DNA of 64,000 nucleotides from Gigaspora margarita (Eukaryota; Glomeromycota; Glomeromycetes; Diversisporales; Gigasporaceae): assembly GCA_009809945.1 (NCBI GenBank), contig WTPW01000694.1, positions 231,805-295,804 on the forward strand, in the 5' to 3' direction. Below, piece by piece: positions 46,661 to 57,817 of this stretch (position 1 is the first letter of the stretch; each line of letters starts with the position of its first letter). Made by a program: the position numbers and the translations under genes. The notes beneath the pieces are model-generated. The model worked only from the letters and a program-made list of their open reading frames with translations, ran no database searches and had not been told where the DNA came from.

Positions 46661-48062
46661 TTGTTACATAAGTTATTTATCCAGAGTAGAAATTTAATAC
46701 GAGCTTAATCTCTACTCTAAACATTAAAAAAAATGAAAAAATAGTATTTTAACACAATATCGTCTTATCATTACAACCATTATTAACAAATGCTAAAATG
46801 AACTTGATACAAAAAGAACTTATAACTTACTATTTTTTTCAACTAATTCAATAGTTTCATGTGAAGAATCTTTAACTAATTACTTAGTATTTAGGGTGTT
46901 AACCTTAGGTTCTGTAAGAAATTTTATATGAATAGTTCTAATAGTTTTCTTTTGTAAAAAAAATAACTTCAAAAATTTTATAACATTATAGTCATCCTTA
47001 TATGAAAATGCTACACTTATAGAAAAAATAGTAAATAAAAAACACTGACTACTTTTTTGTAGTTAGGGATTAGTTAGCATAGCACACTTTATAAGTTTGC
47101 ACTTTTTTTACTTTTATTTTATATACAAACTTAATGAAATAATATAAAATTTGATTTACTTTTGAATAAAAAATGGTCTAATAAAAAATGTTCAAAATTT
47201 TACTCTATTAAATAAAAACTATTAAAAACCTGCTATTATTTTATGCTTGTGATATTATGTGCATTGTGTATTTCATATTGTATTATAAAACACTTTTCTC
47301 AAGAAATTCTGATTAAGTATATCTATATAATAATTAAAGAAAAAAGTGAATATGTAATTATTATGTGAACATATTGCTTACTCTTTATTTTTTTGTGTAT
47401 TTTGTATTGTAGTATAAACTAACCTCCCTCTGGAAATTGTCATTTGACAAACTGATAGATACTAATTAATTTACTATTATAATAATACATATAAAATGCA
47501 AACAAAATGTTATACAACATATTAACATGCATCCTATTAAACAATCCACACATGATTATAAATACAATATGTTATACCCTAGCATAACATGTAATACATG
47601 AACACATGCTACAAAAAAAATAAATACAAATGCACAGTCAACTCAAGAAACTCATGCAAATATAAAATTGTCTAGAATAAGAACACTATGCAAAACTCAT
47701 TTTATATAACAAACCTGTGACTACTGGACCATCAGAAACTTTTTGTAAAAGAAAAATCATCTTGAAAGAGAACATATGCTTGCTATACTACAAACAAAGC
47801 CACTTAAGAAGCTGATAACATCAAAGTGTACAAAGACAAACATACTCTGAAGTTTTTCAAAGATGCAGTACTATATTATTGCAATAACTTCTAATTTCAA
47901 ATCAAAAAATTTTACTTATTATATCCATTACTCAAGGCTTCAAAGTTATCACTACATTATATGTTCTCTAAACTTAAAAAACTTAGTACAATTATTATAT
48001 CTTAGAATCATTTTAATCATAATGTTACAAGCGTTATAGCCTTCTTAATATAATACCTGCAA
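46661..48062. other. AT-rich stretch without a recognised gene
   Basis: I see no coding frame, inverted ends or tandem array. Composition is strongly AT. It may contain relics too decayed to identify. Confidence 0.45.
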
Positions 48063-48478
48063 CATGACATATGGTAACAGGGATCTTGTAAAGGTCAAAG
48101 AAGATGTGAAGTGGTATGCAAGTGGAATATTACTTCACTAGAGCGGTTCAGTATATATTTGTCAAAGAGCAAGAAAGTATTTAATGTGATAAGATATATT
48201 TTATTGATAATGATATGATATAATATAGAGAGAATATTTATTTGTAGACATTAGAAGAGAAGGAGGGAAATCTGAGTCTATGCCTAAAGCTTCTGTACAG
48301 GAAAGCAGAAAGCTAGAGTTTATATACATTTTGAAAAGCTAATAAAATACTAATGATATATAATAATTAAACTATAAAATAATATAATGGTAAAACTATA
48401 AAACTGTAAAACTGTAAAACTATAAAACTGTAAAACTGTAAAACTGTAAAATTGTAAAACTGCACTTTGGTCAAGCAA
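48063..48478 (-). mobile_element. Solo LTR fossil, related to the 18926-19300 LTR
   Basis: On the minus strand it starts TGGGTTGCTTGACCAAAGT, runs through the AGTTTTACAGTTTTAC tandem and ends near GATCCCTGTTACCATATGT, as in the LTR at 18926-19300. No internal element sequence is attached on either side. The two copies differ by scattered changes and indels, so it looks old. Confidence 0.65.
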
Positions 48479-48803
48479 CCCATTCTATAACAATAAATAT
48501 AAGAATTACAGTTTTTATCTATTTACTACAAAAAACAGAAGATCAATGACCATTTTGTTTAATCATTTTTCTAAACTATCAATACTTACACTAAATTCAT
48601 TGGTTAGTAGTTCTTGAATAATAATGTTATTATTTTTTGAATTCATTGTTATAACACAATTCTGAAATTTTGTAATGTTCATTTATTTATTAACCTGATT
48701 ACAACCTGTTTTAATTTTGGAAAATAAAATTCTAATTGCAGTTCTAGGTTCTAAATCAAAATATTTAAATTAACAAAAAGAAAATAATAATACCTATCAA
48801 TTA

Positions 48804-49791
48804 CAGTTGTCCCTCTCTATAATCACCAAGTCCGTCGCACCCTATTTTGGTGATTGTAAAGAGGTGTGACTATAAATAAAATACCTCATTATGGTCATCT
48901 ATAGGCGAAATGTGGCATGCTTCCATCTAAAACTTTTTTTACTAAGTTAACGATACATGCCCACTAATTGAAAGTTGTAGAGCTCATCGAGACGCATCTA
49001 ACGATGGTTAGATCATCCAAATCGGCCCAGTGGATGGCGAGAAATAGTCAAAAAACTATTGGCCGACTATATTCTCTCTATGAAAACAATATTTGTTTAT
49101 ATAAGAGATTTTATATAGTTGGCCAATCGTTTTTTGACGATATCTCACCATTCACTGGGTCGATTTGGATGATCAAACCACCATTAGATGTGTCTCAACG
49201 AGCTCTACGGCTTTCAATTAGTGGGCATGTATCGTTAACTTAGTAAGAAAAAAGTTTTAGATAGAAGCAATCCACATTTCGCCTATAGTGATTTTCATAT
49301 ATAATCTCTGTCACGGATTTTTATATAGTTAGCCAATCATTTTTTGACGATAACTCGCCATCCACTGGACCGATTTGGATGATATAACCACATTAGATGC
49401 GTCTCAACAAGCTCTACAACTTTTAATTAGTGGACATGTATTGTTAACTTAGTAAAGAAAACTTTTAGATGGAAGCACTCCACATTTCGCCTATAGGATC
49501 ACTCTCCAGTTGACAGGCGGATTATCAATTAATAGATAATTTTAAATATATGTGAATATGAAAATTGGCCAATCAGATTATATAATCCATATTTAGTTAA
49601 AAATTGGTGACTATAATGAGGGGTTTTTATTAATAAAATTGTTAAAAAATCAAATTTTCATGATGATAGTGATTATAAGCGATTTGTGACTATAATGAGG
49701 TTTTTTTACTATGTTTGAGTCCATTGCACAAAATTGGGTGCTTAAATAGAGGTGTGACTATATGGGATGTGACTATAGAGAGGTCTGACTG
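48804..49791. mobile_element. TA-flanked element with CAGTCAGACCTCTCTATAGT-type ends
   Basis: The ends CAGTTGTCCCTCTCTATAAT and, mirrored, CAGTCAGACCTCTCTATAGT are bounded by TA (48802-48803, 49792-49793), a Tc1/mariner-like arrangement. Inside are two foldback modules (48930-49250 and 49300-49490) with AAAGTTGTAGAGCTCAT, TCGGCCCAGTGGATGGCGAG and their mirrors. The 91-codon frame at 48968 is one of these arms. No transposase is present. Confidence 0.7.
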
Positions 49792-49844
49792 TACTTAATC
49801 AACTATCAATCATTGTATTTTTTAACTTTTGCTAAAAAACTATA

Positions 49845-50016
49845 CAGTCAAACCTCTCTATAGTTACACCTCTAGAATTCAAAATGCTGTGATTATAAAA
49901 AGTATAACTAATATAAAGGTATTTTTTAATCTTTATAGATAATTGGTAAATATAAATTTGTAGTTATATTAATTTTGTGACTATATAGAGGAGGTGACTA
50001 TTGAAAGATTTGACTG
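49845..50016. mobile_element. 172-bp TA-flanked MITE of the same end type
   Basis: CAGTCAAACCTCTCTATAGT at left and the mirrored short end TGACTG at right are bounded by TA (49843-49844, 50017-50018). Internal mirrored words such as GTGACTATATAGAGGAGG support it. It is a compact relative of the neighbouring element. Confidence 0.65.
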
Positions 50017-50172
50017 TACTCTACTTTTTAGTATTTACAAAATTATATGTACTGTACTATGTGATTTTATGATTATGTATATTAGTAAAGTAATACACTA
50101 CTCTTAAATAGCAGACTCAAATAATATATTAAATTCTTATAAATATACTTAAATTTAATTTTTAATTTCATA

Positions 50173-51582
50173 AGGGGTGTACTATTTATTATGTGATATT
50201 TTTTATTTAGTAGCCACTCTTATCCATGTATGGTGTGATCAATTTATCTAATTTGGATTAGTTAATATAATATATAGACGTGATCACTACCTCTGACACA
50301 AAACTTACATTTTTTGATACTTCTGACTTACTTTTTTGATACTAGTCGACATGCAGATCCTGGCAAAAATAAAAAATTTAAAAACTTTGAGCGAAGATAT
50401 CTTGTCAACTTTTACTTAAATCTGATAATATCTTTTCATTTTGAATTCTATGGATTCATAGAATTCAAATAAAAAAATTTTCATCAAATTTAACCATATG
50501 GTTGTTGAGAGCTTATCAAAATAGAAGCTGTGCCAAATTCCTCTCTAACTTTGAGTGAAGATATCTTGATAACTATCTGACCAAATTTAATAAAACTTTT
50601 TATTTGAATCCTATGGATTCATAGAATTCGAATAAAAAAAATTTTCATCAAATTTAGTCAAAAGGCTATCAAGATATCTTCGCTCAAAATTAGAAAAAAA
50701 ATAAAATGCCTATCAAAATAGAAATTTTCTCTCTAATTTAAGCAAAGATATCTAGATAACATCCTGTTCAAATTCGATAAAATGTTTTATCTTTCAATTC
50801 TATGCATTCATAAAATTCAAATAAAAAAATTTTTATTGCATTTAGTCAAGTGGGTGTTGAGAAGTATTTGCTCAAAGTTAGAAAAAAAATTTGCATAGAT
50901 TTTATTTTGATATGCATTTTGATTTTTTTTTTGAGCAAAGATATCTCAACAACCACTTGATTAAATACGATAAAATTATTTTTATTTGTATTCTATGAAT
51001 CCATAGAATTTAAATAAAAAAAGTTTTATTGAATTCAGTTATATAGTTATTGAGATATCTTTATTCAAGTTAGTAAGAAAATATGGCACAGCTTTTATTT
51101 TGATAGATGTTTTGATTTTTTTCTAAAGATATCTTGATAACTATATGACTAAATTTGATAAAAAGTTTTTTATTCGAATTCTATGGATCCATAGTATTCA
51201 AACAAAAAAGTTTTATTAAATTTGGTCAGGTAGTTATTGAGATATTTTTGCTCAAAGTTGGAGAGGAATTGGTGCAGCTTCTATTTTGATAGATGTTTTG
51301 ATTTTTCTCTAATTTTGAGCAAAGATATCTCGACAACCACATGGCTAAATTTGATGAAAATATTTTATTTGAATTCTATGAATCCATAGAATTCAAAACA
51401 AAAAGGTATTATCAGATTCAATAGGAAATTGCCAGGATATCTTCGTTCAAATTTTTTAAATTTTTTATTTTTACTGGGATCTGCATATCGATCAGTATCA
51501 AAAAAGTAAGTGCAAAAGTATCAAAAACATAAGTTTTGCACCTCTAACCATGGTAAAAATCACATGATAAATAGCATGCCCC
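50173..51582. mobile_element. 1.4-kb TA-flanked foldback with six palindromic units
   Basis: AGGGGTGTACTATTTATTAT at left is mirrored by ATAAATAGCATGCCCC at right, each bounded by TA. Further inverted segments (CATGCAGATCCTGGCAAAAA) continue the arms to about 50390. The interior is six units, 163-195 bp apart, each centred on a form of the 24-bp palindrome GAATTCTATGG-ATTCATAGAATTC (50443, 50606, 50795, 50988, 51176, 51371). AAGATATCTTGA- and TTTTGATAG-type phrases flank each. Non-coding. Confidence 0.75.
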
Positions 51583-51774
51583 TAAGTTAATTAACTATAT
51601 TTAAATATAATTTGTCATTTAACAATGGGTCTTACAACTAGTAATATATACAAACCACATGTGCTCAATCTGTTCTAACTATTGTACTATGTTCTGTCAA
51701 ACAATTATACTATATTCATTCTAAAGAAAAAAATATTAGTACTGCAAAATATAGCAAAAATGCTACGAACACCT

Positions 51775-53680
51775 AAAGAAAACTATTTTTTGTACTAAGT
51801 TAATAAGTTTTGTTAATTAAGTGAAAGTTATAGAGCTTATTAGGATGGATCTAAAAGTGGTGAGATCACTAAAATTGGCCCAGTAAATACCAAAATATCT
51901 TCAAAATACAATTGGCCAACTATATAAAATTCTATATAAACAAACTTCTGTTTATATAAAATTTTATATAGCTAGCCAAATGTTGTCAATGATATCTTGG
52001 CATTTACTAGACCAGTTTTAATAATCTTATTTCTTTTAATCCGTCATAATGAGCTCTACAACTTTAAATTAATTGACAAGACTTATTAACTTAGTAAAAA
52101 ACTAGTTTTCTTTGAGTGATCAGTTTTTAGTAAGTTAATTAGTCTTGTCAATTAATTAAAAGTTGTAGAGCTCATTATGACGAATCTAAAAGTAGTGAGA
52201 TCATTAAAATTGGTCTAGTAAATGCCAAGATATTATCAAAAAATGATTGCCTGACTATATAAAATTTTATGTAATTGTTTAGAATTCTACATAGTCAGCC
52301 ATTGTATTTTGAAGATATCTTGGCATATACTGGCTGATTTTAATAATTCACTATCTTTAGAAATATCATAATAAGCTCTACAACTTTCAACTAATCAATA
52401 AGACTTATTAACTTAGTAAAAAAATAGTTTTCCTTGGGCAATTGTTTTTTTACTAAGTTAATAAGTCTTGTCAATAATTAAAAGTTGTAGATGCATTATA
52501 ATGAATCTAAAAGTGATGAGATCATTAAAACTGGCCCAGTAGATGCCAAAATGTCATTGAAAAACAATTGGATAACTATATAAAATTTTGTGTAAACAAA
52601 AAGTTTGTTTACTTGGTATCAAGAACTCAGCAAAGTTTGGAAATAAAATTTTCCAAATTATTTCAAATTTTTGGCCTAATTTTGATATTTTCAATTTTTG
52701 CATTTGGCCAAATTTTTTTAAATTTTATATTAATTTTCTAGTATACATATGGGCACTCTAAAGTAGAAACTAGACAATTTGACAATTTTTTGAAAATTAA
52801 CCTGTTTGATTGATCAGGTGTAAAATTTAAGGCCCAATCTTTTTTACTTAATAATGAAAGCCTGATCACTTAATAAAATTTTGCAATACAACAGTTAAAA
52901 GCTTTTGATGCTATAATCATAAAATAGATTTACTGAGATTTACCATTAGTATTATGAGTGTTATATAGATTTACAGATCTAATAATCCTGTTTAAACAGG
53001 TTTGTTAATCATGAATAAGTTATTTTTAGATTGTTTTGATTTTGTGTAACAAAATAGTTTTTGCTAATTTTCTCAAAACCCATGATCAGCCAAATTGTCT
53101 GGTTTCTACTTTTGAGGGCCCATATGATCTCTGACCAATAAAAATACAGACAATCAAAATGTGCTATATATCACATCAATTATCAATATTTTAACTTTTT
53201 TTTATTAATGTTTTGCAATCGTACAAGAGTTAATTTACACATATTATTTTTTTAAATACACAAACAAAAAGAAATTTCTACTAAAAATTATCTAAGTATG
53301 AATTGAAACCAATTACACAAATAATAAATTTAAAATTTTCTATGAAATTTCAGAATTGAAAATTTTTACTAGTTATAGTTATACAGAATCATGTTTTTTA
53401 ATTGGTCAATAGTGCTTTTTTGATAAAAATAATCCAAATAATTTCAAATATTCAAAGATTTCATCCAAAGTTTACTCAAATATTGGCCAATATCCAAATA
53501 AATTTTTGCAATTTCCAAAACAAAATTATCTGGGTCCCTGTTTGGTATCTACTGGGCCAATTTTAATTATTTCACCAGCTTTATATTCAATATAATGAAC
53601 TTTAAAACTTTTAATTAGTTAACAAGACTCATTAATTTAGTAAAAAAATGTTTTTGTTTGGGTGATCATGGCATTTCTAT
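51775..53680. mobile_element. Three consecutive foldback units, the third split by an insertion
   Basis: Units of about 330 bp at 51785-52110, 52120-52440 and 52445-52610 plus 53540-53680 share TTACTAAGTTAATAAGTCTT ends. Their arms carry AAAGTTGTAGAGCTCATTAT and TGGCCCAGTAGATGCCAA. The third is opened by about 930 bp between two TTGGTATC words (52613 and 53545). That insert contains inverted ATTTGGCC-rich ends and a further inner MITE (52749-53124). Confidence 0.6.
52749..53124. mobile_element. Inner MITE with CATATGGGCACTC ends
   Basis: ATGGGCACTCTAAAGTAGAA at left is mirrored by TTCTACTTTTGAGGGCCCAT at right, followed by AACTAGACAATTTG and its mirror. The inverted ends extend about 55 bp. 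Non-coding. Confidence 0.6.
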
Positions 53681-53739
53681 TATAAGAAGTGATTTGTACT
53701 ATTTGGTGATAATTTGTGAAAAGTCTACTATGTTAATTT

Positions 53740-56437
53740 TTTTTTTTTTTTTTTTTTTTTTTATTTATTTGTTAATGTCAAGTACAGGAATAGGATAGTA
53801 AGTTACAATTATATCATGATGATATATAAAGAAATACTATATTTAAAATTCCTAACTAATCATCTACTAATCTATGCAATAGAGCAAGCCTATCACTTGC
53901 AGTCAGGGCTAACCATTAAACTGCTACAGAAAAAAGATATAATATTTCACCTCATACTTTTCTATTTTAAACTAAAAGATTAAATTTCTAGTTTAAGAAG
54001 GCTAGAGGAAACCAAAAATAGTAAAAAAATTTAGATATTAATGAAAAATAGATAAGATATTGTAATTTTGTAAGTACCATTTAAGTATATATAGTTCTAT
54101 GTCATGGTTTGATTGAGATAATAGTTGAGTAGTATTAATAGTACTTTGAGAAAAGTATATTTTTTTGTTTCTAGTTTTATAGTTGATTTTTCGTGCAGAT
54201 TTCCAGTTATATTAGATTATATTTCTAGGTGTCCAGATCTCTTTTATGAACCAATCTAATAAGTTGTTAAATAGTTTAATAAAAAATTTGTTGTGTGTTT
54301 GGTAAGAAGATGTTTTAGAGGCTGAAAAATATTTTGGGGTATTGTGCCAAGAATAAGTAGTAGAATGCAAATGAGAGTTGAAAAGGAGGTTTGATAAGAT
54401 TTTTGATTAATATAATAACAGAAATGTTTTCAATTTGGAGTTCTTGTTTGGTTTGAGTAATTATTTTGCAAATAAAGTTTATAAGTGGAGTTTTAACTGA
54501 AGAGTAGTTAAATAAATATAATATGTCTTCTGTCTGTTTACAACTTGCACAGTCTGTTGTAAGGTATAAGTAAGGATATCGAAGATTTAGATTTTGCATA
54601 GTTGGTAAATTGTTGAGCAGAATTTTAAGGTAGGTTGTATATAAATAAAAGTTATAGTTATAAGAGTTAATTATATCNAAAAATAACTGGATATTAAAAA
54701 GAGGTAGATTTTGAATAGATTTAAGTTGAATAAGGTTATTAATATTTTGAATAAGAAGAATATTTTTAATAAACTTGCGAAGTTTGAATGTGACATTAAA
54801 TTCTTTCCAAGAAAAGATAGATGGAGGAAGAAAGTAGTTGGAATTTATTTTAATAAGCTTTTTATCTGTGCCTCTTTTAGTGAGTTGGTCAGCATTTGTG
54901 TATAGTGTATTATTTGAGTGGGCTTTAACTTTGTGTAAAGTTATTGAGATATTTCAATGATTAAGAAGATAATTTATATTGTGTACAATGTTCCAATTTG
55001 AAAGTTTAATTAAAGTGTTTTGAGAGTATGGTAGATTTTGTAGTATTTGTATTGTAGATACATTATCTATATGAAAATTAATTAGTGTATTGTTTGGTAT
55101 TATAAGCAGAAGGTAGAAAATAGACTCAGTTTCTGTGCATGTTGAATTTGGTGCATTTGGTATTGCTGCACAGAATTTGATTCTAACTTGGTTATCTAAG
55201 ATCCAACCTATACCAGTTCGAATGTTTGGTGTTTGGGAATAAACTATTGAAGCATCTAAATAGAAATATATGTTATTTAAGGGTATTGTTTTGATGAGAT
55301 TATAGAGATGAATTAATTCTTCTTGGTAAGAGGGAGTTAGAACTATATTTTTAATTTGTTCAATATTTTGATCTAGAATATTAATTGAAAGATTTGTTGA
55401 AGGTGAGAGTATATATAGTTGAGAGCAGTGTTGTCACAGGACAGCCTTGGACAATGACTTGAACAATTTTGGACAATTTTGGACAATTAAATAAAGTAAA
55501 ATTACTTAAAATTTTATTAAGATAACCTATTTTAATTTTAACTGGAATGTGTTCAGCACCTAAAAAAATATATAGTTATATATTTTTTAGATAGATTTAT
55601 TAATTATTAAAGCCTGGACAAGCTTTGGACAATCTTGGACATTTGGACAATTTTGGACGTGGACAAGCCAAAAAAGGCCGTGAACAGCCAAAACGTACAA
55701 CACTGGTTGAGAGTGTATTTGGCACAGAGCTTGGATTTCTTGGTGGTTAATAGATAATTTGAATGATATAGTTTGGTCTATTTTTTGTTTTTGTGATTTG
55801 CATGTAAGATAAATTAAATTTTTTGGGAGTAGTATTTGTGTTTGTGATGATGGAATTAAGAGTGTAGTCCCAGGAGTATCAAAATTTAAAGAATAATTTT
55901 AAAAGAATTTTCTATAATAGAAATTATCTTTCCAAGATTTGGTTGAGTTGAAGTAGATAGATAACCTAGCTATTCTTTTTTGATTTTGAAGTTGGGGGTA
56001 AGATAAGATCAATTGTGTTTAGGAAAGGGTTTATAGGATCTAATTTAATTTGTGGCCAAGTTTGTATTATAGATTTGTTATTAATTTTGTTTGAGAGTTG
56101 TTTGAACCAAGAAGGAGTATGACCACAAGTAGTTTTGCAAGTATGTAGGTAGATATTATTCCATGGTAGTAGGTAGTTGTTGTCAGCAGTTAGCAGTTGT
56201 TCTAAAAAGAGAATTTTGTTGGTTTGAAGGCTTTTAATTGTGGAAAAATTGCATTTAGAATTAAGAAAGTTGTAAATAGAGTTTAGAGTTTGATTTGGAA
56301 AGGAGTTTTGATTGAGATTTAAATTATTAATATTGATGTTGTATTTTAGGAGTTGGAAAAGATAGAAGATGCAAGTAAAATTAGTAAAGCATTTGTGTTT
56401 AGTTTGGTAGGAGAGAGTATATTGCCATGTTTTAGAA
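53740..56437 (-). mobile_element. 5'-truncated LINE with RNase H and CCHC-like end
   Basis: A 14-bp direct repeat, TACTATGTTAATTT at 53726-53739 and 56438-56451, brackets it, and the T run at 53740-53762 is its poly-A tail. On the minus strand the 5' part (56430-55960) encodes a linker region including SIKSLQTNKILFLEQLLTAD. After a hAT MITE insertion comes RNase H (about 55275-54860): FYLDASIVYS, TCTETESIFYL, FHIDNVSTIQI and KAHSNNTLYTNADQLTKRG, giving the Asp, Glu, Asp and final Asp of the active site. One TGA replaces the expected Trp after YLLNH. DCASCKQTEDILYLF (about 54545) is the decayed C-terminal zinc motif. Endonuclease and reverse transcriptase are missing through 5' truncation. Confidence 0.8.
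55426..55705. mobile_element. 280-bp hAT MITE (CAGTGTTGT ends) in the LINE
   Basis: Exact 8-bp duplications GTTGAGAG lie at 55418-55425 and 55706-55713. The ends CAGTGTTGT and ACAACACTG are inverted. Both subterminal regions are full of TTGGACAA words. The CAG-type end and 8-bp duplication place it in the hAT superfamily. It is younger than the LINE it interrupts. Confidence 0.85.
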
Positions 56438-56451
56438 TACTATGTTAATTT

Positions 56452-57766
56452 AAAAAACTTCTCTAATCAAACTTCAAGTACAGTTCTCTGGATCGATAGC
56501 ATAGTGGTTATGCTCTGAGAATGCAAATCGAAAGGTTGCTGGTTCAATTTTTGGTGGTAGTGAAAACATAATACTATGTTGTAAGTCCTATCATATTGGG
56601 AATACTCTGTATAGATCAGAGGGTTTAAATAGGCAACTTCTGTAGTGGGTTGCAGGTATGACAGCTAGTGTAGAACCTTTAGGCAAACTACTCAAATTAG
56701 GCACCAAAAGTGCACATTTGGCTAGTTGTACTCTTGTTGATACAGGGACCCAGAAAGTGGTGCTGCAGTAGTCAGGATCAAAACCCCAAAAATGAAACAA
56801 GTTAGAACCCAATTTGGATTAATCAGCATCATGAAACATAATATAAGACCTAAGTCTAGAAAGATACTATATGAACTTGTGGTGCAGACATTCCAAGGTG
56901 TCGTCCATACCAACATTTGACCTAGCAGTCTTGAGTATTTGGGCCAATTGAAGGTAGTACTGGGAGGATAAATACTCAGTGCCCACTAGGCATTTGGGCT
57001 GTCTGAAATAGGGCTAACCAGATGTAAGCTACATAGAAATAGTTTAATACATGTACCTATGTACATTTGTTGCATATAATGAATAAAGTATTAAGCACAT
57101 GTAAGCAACCGGTACAAGTTTAAAAAAAAAAAAACTTCAAGTGCATATTTTCAACTAATAGAATTTTAATTTTTATAGAAAAATATTAGAAATTTACAAA
57201 GATATCAGGTTTATGTAAATTTAGATATTTCTATTTTTCAAGTTTTTTATTCAAATTACAAAAAAAACTTTCTCAAAATGAAACCTCCAAATACTATTAA
57301 ATAAGTTGATAGATATGAAATTTAGCTATTCTTGGTTAAAATTTCTTTAAAATGAACAAATATTAATGAAGATATCTATATATTGTCTTTTAGCTTCTAG
57401 ATTTAGTATTTTCTGTAATAAAGAGAATAAAAAACTACCTACTCTGATTTTTACAAGTTCAATAAATAAGTTACAGCACACTATTAAAGGTGATTAATAA
57501 CTGAATAAAATTTTACTTTCTGATATTTCAAGTTATTTGGTTTAATTTTTATTCTAGAATAGCTTTTTTCATTCTAAAATATCAATATTTCTTTGTAGAT
57601 TACTTTTTATATACATTTTGAGCAATATTTTGACTATAGAATAAATTTAAATAATAAAATATTAAAGCTATCTTATAAAACTAATGTATTTTTGACTTAT
57701 TTTACAACTTTTGTTAGTAACTCAAAGCTGATTTCTTAATAAAATTTTGTATAAATAGTATTGTAG
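56452..57766. repeat. Dispersed AT-rich repeat, copy 2, split by SINE B
   Basis: AAAAACTTCTCTAATCAAAC before SINE B and GCATATTTTCAACTAATAGA after it join to match about 44195-44250 of copy 1. The match continues through TAGCTTCTAGATTTAGTATT to about 57760. It is the host into which the LINE and SINE B inserted. Confidence 0.6.
56483..57131 (+). mobile_element. SINE B: tRNA-headed SINE, 649 bp
   Basis: A 14-bp repeat, AAACTTCAAGTACA at 56469-56482 and AAACTTCAAGTGCA at 57132-57145, brackets it, and it ends in an A run (57122-57131). The head resembles a tRNA: A box TAGCATAGTGGTTATG (56498) and B box GCTGGTTCAATTTTTGG (56538). The core shared with SINEs A and C follows at 56615-56735: AGAGGGTTTAAATAGGCAAC, then GGCTAGTTGTACTCTTG. 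The 3' half (56740-57110) is not shared with the other two. Its minus-strand open frames are not genes. Confidence 0.8.
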
Positions 57767-57769
57767 CTA

Positions 57770-57802
<33 letters not shown>

Positions 57803-57817
57803 AGATCATGCTTCTGG

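Noticed and set aside
48968-49243. Plus-strand 91-codon frame
   Set aside because: It spans a foldback arm and its mirror; similar frames in the related units are not maintained.
56498-56560. tRNA gene
   Set aside because: A and B boxes are present, but the acceptor stem does not close and the sequence continues into a SINE core with target duplications. The heads at 30888 and 22971 were rejected for the same reason.
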